NCBI RefSeq assembly: GCF_046297875.1
Contig: NZ_JBKBHD010000001.1
Coordinates: 2,232,001 to 2,296,000, forward strand
DNA length: 64,000 nt
Direction: 5' to 3'
From: Parvibaculum sp046297875
GTDB lineage: Bacteria > Pseudomonadota > Alphaproteobacteria > Parvibaculales > Parvibaculaceae
Under the pieces are notes generated by a model, which worked only from the letters and a program-made list of their open reading frames with translations, did no database searches and was not told the origin of the DNA. The position numbers and the translations under genes are program-made. Positions 61,264-64,000 of the stretch are shown piece after piece (within the stretch, counting starts at the first letter, position 1; every line of letters starts with the position of its first letter).

Positions 61264-62379
61264 TCAGGCGTCAGGCAGCAGGCTCACGCGGTCACCCGGA
61301 TCGCGATGCAGCCTGCCCGCAAGTTCGAGCTCCAGCAAGACGGCGCGAAGCTCCGGCACGGAGACGCCAGCCTGCCGGATGATGTAATCGACCGGCGTCG
61401 GCGTCGGGCCGAGAGCGGCGAAAATGCGCGTGCGTGAATCCCCGTCCGTTTCGGACCGTGCGGCGGCGCGCGGTGCATAGGAGGGCGGTTCCGGCTCGTC
61501 GAAGCGGTGGCCGAGCGGCGTCGCCAAAGCGGCGATCACGTCGGCTGCATTTTCCACCAGCGGCGCGCCATCCTTAATGAGCTTGTTTGCGCCCTGCGCG
61601 CGCGGATCGAGCGGCGAACCCGGTACGGCAAAGACATCGCGGCCCTGTTCCAGCGCAAAACGCGCGGTGATGAGCGAGCCGGAACGGAGTGCCGCCTCGA
61701 TCACCACCACGGCGAGCGCGAGGCCGGAGATCAGGCGATTGCGGCGAGGGAAGTGCCGCGCCTGCGGGCTGGTGCCGGGCGGCATTTCGCTGACGAGCGC
61801 GCCGCGCTCCGCAATCAGTTTCTGCAGTTCGCGATTTTCTTCCGGGTAGACGATGTCGAGCCCGCCCGCGAGAACGGCGACGGTTCCGGTCGCAAGCGAG
61901 GTGCGATGCGCCGCCGTGTCGATGCCGCGCGCAAGACCGGAGATGACCGTGAAGCCTTCCGCGCCCAGCGCCTCGGCCATATCGCCTGCGATGCGGCGTC
62001 CGGCGGCGGAAGCATTGCGCGAGCCGACGATAGCGACGGATTTGCCATTCGCCTGCGAGATGTCGCCAAGCATGGAGATCACAGGCGGCGGCGGATCGAG
62101 CGTGGCGAGACGCGCCGGGAAATTTTCATCGCCGAGCACGAGCAGATGACCGCCCATTTTCGCAACGGCCGAGATTTCCGCTTCGGCATCCGCAGGATGC
62201 GCGATCTTCAGGCGTCGCTTCGAGCCGCCGCGCTTGGCAAGTTCCGGCAATGCATCGAGTGCGTCGAGCGCGTTGCCGAAATGATCGAGCAGGTCGCGGA
62301 ATGTGACGGGGCCGACATTCTCGCTGCGCGCAAGGCGAAGGCGGGCGAGGCGCTCGGCCGAAGAGAGCGCCGTGCCCAC
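61264..62379 (-). CDS. dprA: DprA/Smf, DNA-processing protein
   Basis: A 371-residue protein that binds incoming single-stranded DNA and loads RecA. The Rossmann-like core has VAIVGSRNASAAGRRIAGDM, VISGLARGIDTAAHRTSLAT, YPEENRELQKLIAERGALVSE, PRRNRLISGLALAVVVIEAALRSGSLITAR and EQGRDVFAVPGSPLDPRAQG (given in part). A winged-helix (DML1-like) domain fills the last 70 residues. Start GTG 62379 lies five bases after the plsY stop and gives the normal length; the open frame further upstream only shadows plsY. Confidence 0.92.
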   Translation of the reverse strand: MGTALSSAERLARLRLARSENVGPVTFRDLLDHFGNALDALDALPELAKRGGSKRRLKIAHPADAEAEISAVAKMGGHLLVLGDENFPARLATLDPPPPVISMLGDISQANGKSVAIVGSRNASAAGRRIAGDMAEALGAEGFTVISGLARGIDTAAHRTSLATGTVAVLAGGLDIVYPEENRELQKLIAERGALVSEMPPGTSPQARHFPRRNRLISGLALAVVVIEAALRSGSLITARFALEQGRDVFAVPGSPLDPRAQGANKLIKDGAPLVENAADVIAALATPLGHRFDEPEPPSYAPRAAARSETDGDSRTRIFAALGPTPTPVDYIIRQAGVSVPELRAVLLELELAGRLHRDPGDRVSLLPDA

Positions 62380-62384
62380 GCGCT

Positions 62385-63014
62385 TCAGCCTTCGGCCTTC
62401 TTCTGACCGATGCGGGATTCTGTTCCCGCCATCAGCCTCGAAATATTTTCGCGATGCGCAATGTAGATGAAGAGCACGAGAACTGCGCTCAGGCCGACAA
62501 GCTGCCACTGGTTGAGCCAGGCAAGATAGACCGGCGTGAGCAGCGCCGCGACCAGCGCCGAAAGCGACGAATAGCGCGAGATCAGCGCGACCACGAGCCA
62601 GGTGGCGCAGAAAAGCAGGCCGACGGGCCAGTGAAGCGCGAGCAGTATGCCGATAAAGGTCGATACGCCCTTGCCGCCCTTGAAGCCGAGCCAGATGGGA
62701 TAGAGGTGGCCGATAAAGGCGCCCAGCGCCGCAAGGCCCGGTAGCAGGACAACGTCACCGCCTGCCGTGCGCGCGACCCACGCCATGAGCAGAACCGCAA
62801 TCGCGCCCTTGCCCGCATCGCAAATCAGCGTGCCTGCGGCGACCCAGCGGTTGCCCGTGCGCAGCACATTGGTTGCGCCGATATTGCCCGAGCCGATATC
62901 GCGAATGTCGCCTAGGCCCGCTGTCTTGGTCAGCAGCAATCCGAAGGGGATCGAGCCGAGCAGATAGCCGAGAACGAGCGCGACCAGCGGCAGCGCCATT
63001 GAGGTGAAGTCCAT
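62385..63014 (-). CDS. plsY: glycerol-3-phosphate acyltransferase PlsY
   Basis: A 209-residue integral membrane enzyme that transfers acyl from acyl-phosphate to glycerol 3-phosphate. The three conserved loops are GYLLGSIPFGLLLTK, RDIGSGNIGATNVLRTGN and GHLYPIWLGFKGGKGVST. Five membrane segments are visible. An internal ATG at codon 6 (MALPL) is another possible start. It lies two bases after the pyrC stop and five bases before dprA, so pyrC-plsY-dprA are one operon. Confidence 0.95.
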   Translation of the reverse strand: MDFTSMALPLVALVLGYLLGSIPFGLLLTKTAGLGDIRDIGSGNIGATNVLRTGNRWVAAGTLICDAGKGAIAVLLMAWVARTAGGDVVLLPGLAALGAFIGHLYPIWLGFKGGKGVSTFIGILLALHWPVGLLFCATWLVVALISRYSSLSALVAALLTPVYLAWLNQWQLVGLSAVLVLFIYIAHRENISRLMAGTESRIGQKKAEG

Positions 63015-63016
63015 GG

Positions 63017-64000
63017 TCAGCGTTCCTCCCCGTGAACATAGACCGTGCGGCCGCCGACCATGGTACGGATGGCGCGGCCCTGGAACAGGCGGTCCTCGAA
63101 GGGTGTGTTCTTCGAGATTGACTTCAGATTAGCCGCTTCGAGCTTCCAGGGCACCTCCGTATCGATCAGCACGAGATCGGCGGGAAGTCCGGTGACAAGG
63201 CGGCCCCGGCCAAGGCCGAGCAGATCGGAAGGCAGGCAGGTGAGTGCAGCAAGCATCCGCCCGAGCGGCAGATCGCCATTATGGACCAGCGTAAGCGCGG
63301 CCGGCAGCAGCGTTTCGAGGCCGATCGCGCCGAAATCGGCTTCGGCAAACGGACGGCGCTTCACTTCCGGGTCGCGCGGATCATGGCCCGAGACGACGAC
63401 ATCGATTGTACCGTCCGCGAGTCCCGCAACCAGCGCCAGCCGGTCCTGTTCGCCGCGCAGCGGCGGCGACAGCTTGAAGAAGGTGCGGTAGGACTGGACG
63501 TCGTTCTCGTTGAGCTGCAGATGCGCCGCCGAGACGCCGCAGGTGACGGGCAGGCCGCGCGTCTTTGCCCGGCGGATGATTTCGACCGAGGCTTCGCTGG
63601 AAACCTGCGAGACGTGATAGCGCCCGCCGGTGAGTTCCAGAAGCCGCAGGTCGCGCTCGATCATGATGGTTTCGGCGGCAGCTGGAATGCCTGCAAGGCC
63701 GAGGCGGCCTGAAAGCTCGCTCTCGTTCATCACGCCCGTTGCAAGCGTCGGTTCCTCCGCATGCTGCACCACCAGCGCGCCCATATGGGCGGCATAGCTG
63801 AGCGCGCGGCGCATCACCTGCGCATTGGCGACGGCTTTCACACCATCCGTGAAGCCGACGGCACCTGCCTCCAGCAGCAGGCCGAATTCCGTCATCTCCT
63901 TGCCTTCGAGACCCTTGGTCAGCGCCGCCATCGTGTGGACATGGACGACCGCCGTGTCGCGGGCGCGGCGCTCGATGAAATCGACAAGCGCCACATCGTC
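63017..64000 (-). CDS. pyrC: dihydroorotase (partial, 5' end outside the window)
   Basis: At least 327 residues of a dihydroorotase-like amidohydrolase; the frame is open at the window edge. Segments AVVHVHTMAALTKGLEGKEM, VGFTDGVKAVANAQVMRRAL, VVQHAEEPTLATGVMNE, RYHVSQVSSEASVEIIRRAK, VTCGVSAAHLQLNE, LSPPLRGEQDR and VVSGHDPRDPEVKRRPFAEA contain the usual metal-ligand and catalytic region, including the Asp of SGHDPR. The N-terminal HxH metal site lies upstream of the window. Some operons carry an inactive PyrC-like partner of PyrB; the residues seen do not settle whether this copy is active. Confidence 0.88.
   Translation of the reverse strand, partial: DDVALVDFIERRARDTAVVHVHTMAALTKGLEGKEMTEFGLLLEAGAVGFTDGVKAVANAQVMRRALSYAAHMGALVVQHAEEPTLATGVMNESELSGRLGLAGIPAAAETIMIERDLRLLELTGGRYHVSQVSSEASVEIIRRAKTRGLPVTCGVSAAHLQLNENDVQSYRTFFKLSPPLRGEQDRLALVAGLADGTIDVVVSGHDPRDPEVKRRPFAEADFGAIGLETLLPAALTLVHNGDLPLGRMLAALTCLPSDLLGLGRGRLVTGLPADLVLIDTEVPWKLEAANLKSISKNTPFEDRLFQGRAIRTMVGGRTVYVHGEER

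Overview
The window is a GC-rich, gene-dense chromosomal segment of an alphaproteobacterium. The group is indicated by MipZ, the DivK-PleD pair, an ATP12-type F1 assembly chaperone, an EipB/DUF1849 periplasmic protein, DUF1489 and DUF3572 proteins, a zinc-finger DinB, and GANTC (CcrM) sites next to cell-cycle genes. A Parvibaculum-like or other Hyphomicrobiales/Caulobacterales relative is plausible but is a guess from gene content. There is no prophage, transposase or CRISPR array. Almost all of the segment is core genome, with one clearly foreign-looking gene.

Layout. 1-3.4 kb: end of an RluC-type pseudouridine synthase, a HAD phosphatase, an AsmA protein and ATP12. 3.7-7.2 kb: propionyl-CoA carboxylase (pccB, pccA). 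7.4-11.0 kb: a bactofilin-like membrane protein, lipB, a stand-alone FliN-like protein, then a siroheme synthase N-domain protein and an APS-type sulfate reductase (cysH). 11.1-13.8 kb: tRNA-Leu(GAG), mgtE and a kelch protein. 13.8-23.4 kb: a leucine/isovalerate catabolic region (ivd, GST-like protein, thiolase, SnoaL-like protein, TetR regulator, mccB, mccA, DUF1489) with a PAP2 phosphatase among them. 23.4-28.6 kb: panC, a small secreted protein, and a tightly coupled minus-strand operon of a glutamine-synthetase-like ligase, an aldehyde dehydrogenase and an iron-type alcohol dehydrogenase. 28.8-34.5 kb: mipZ, a SPOR-tailed D,D-carboxypeptidase, clpS and clpA. 34.6-43.7 kb: VOC protein, beta-propeller lipoprotein, HIT protein, FemAB/GNAT-like protein, RidA, agmatine deiminase, a GGDEF cyclase, an FGE-like lipoprotein, a hydroxyacid dehydrogenase and EipB. 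43.7-48.3 kb: dinB, an AT-rich SIR2-like gene, a ROK sugar kinase broken by an in-frame stop, and a CapA protein. 48.3-52.1 kb: an inverted repeat pair, a HAD protein, DUF3572, divK, pleD, a structured intergenic region that may encode an RNA, and rpmG. 52.2-64 kb: an MFS transporter, two tandem NUDIX proteins, DUF983, rnr, topA, a small unknown gene, dprA, plsY and a partial pyrC.

How it works together. PCC and MCC feed propionyl-CoA and leucine carbon into central metabolism, with the MCC operon probably repressed by the divergent TetR protein. DivK, PleD, MipZ and the second GGDEF protein form a cell-cycle and c-di-GMP group. ClpS-ClpA is the N-end-rule proteolysis pair. The siroheme and APS reductase genes form an assimilatory sulfate module.

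Most unusual items: the SIR2-like gene wedged between a ROK kinase and dinB; the collinear nonsense codon in that ROK kinase; the three-stem structured region between pleD and rpmG; the GS-like/ALDH/ADH operon; and the lone FliN-like protein. All calls come from reading the sequence; no database search or folding program was run.
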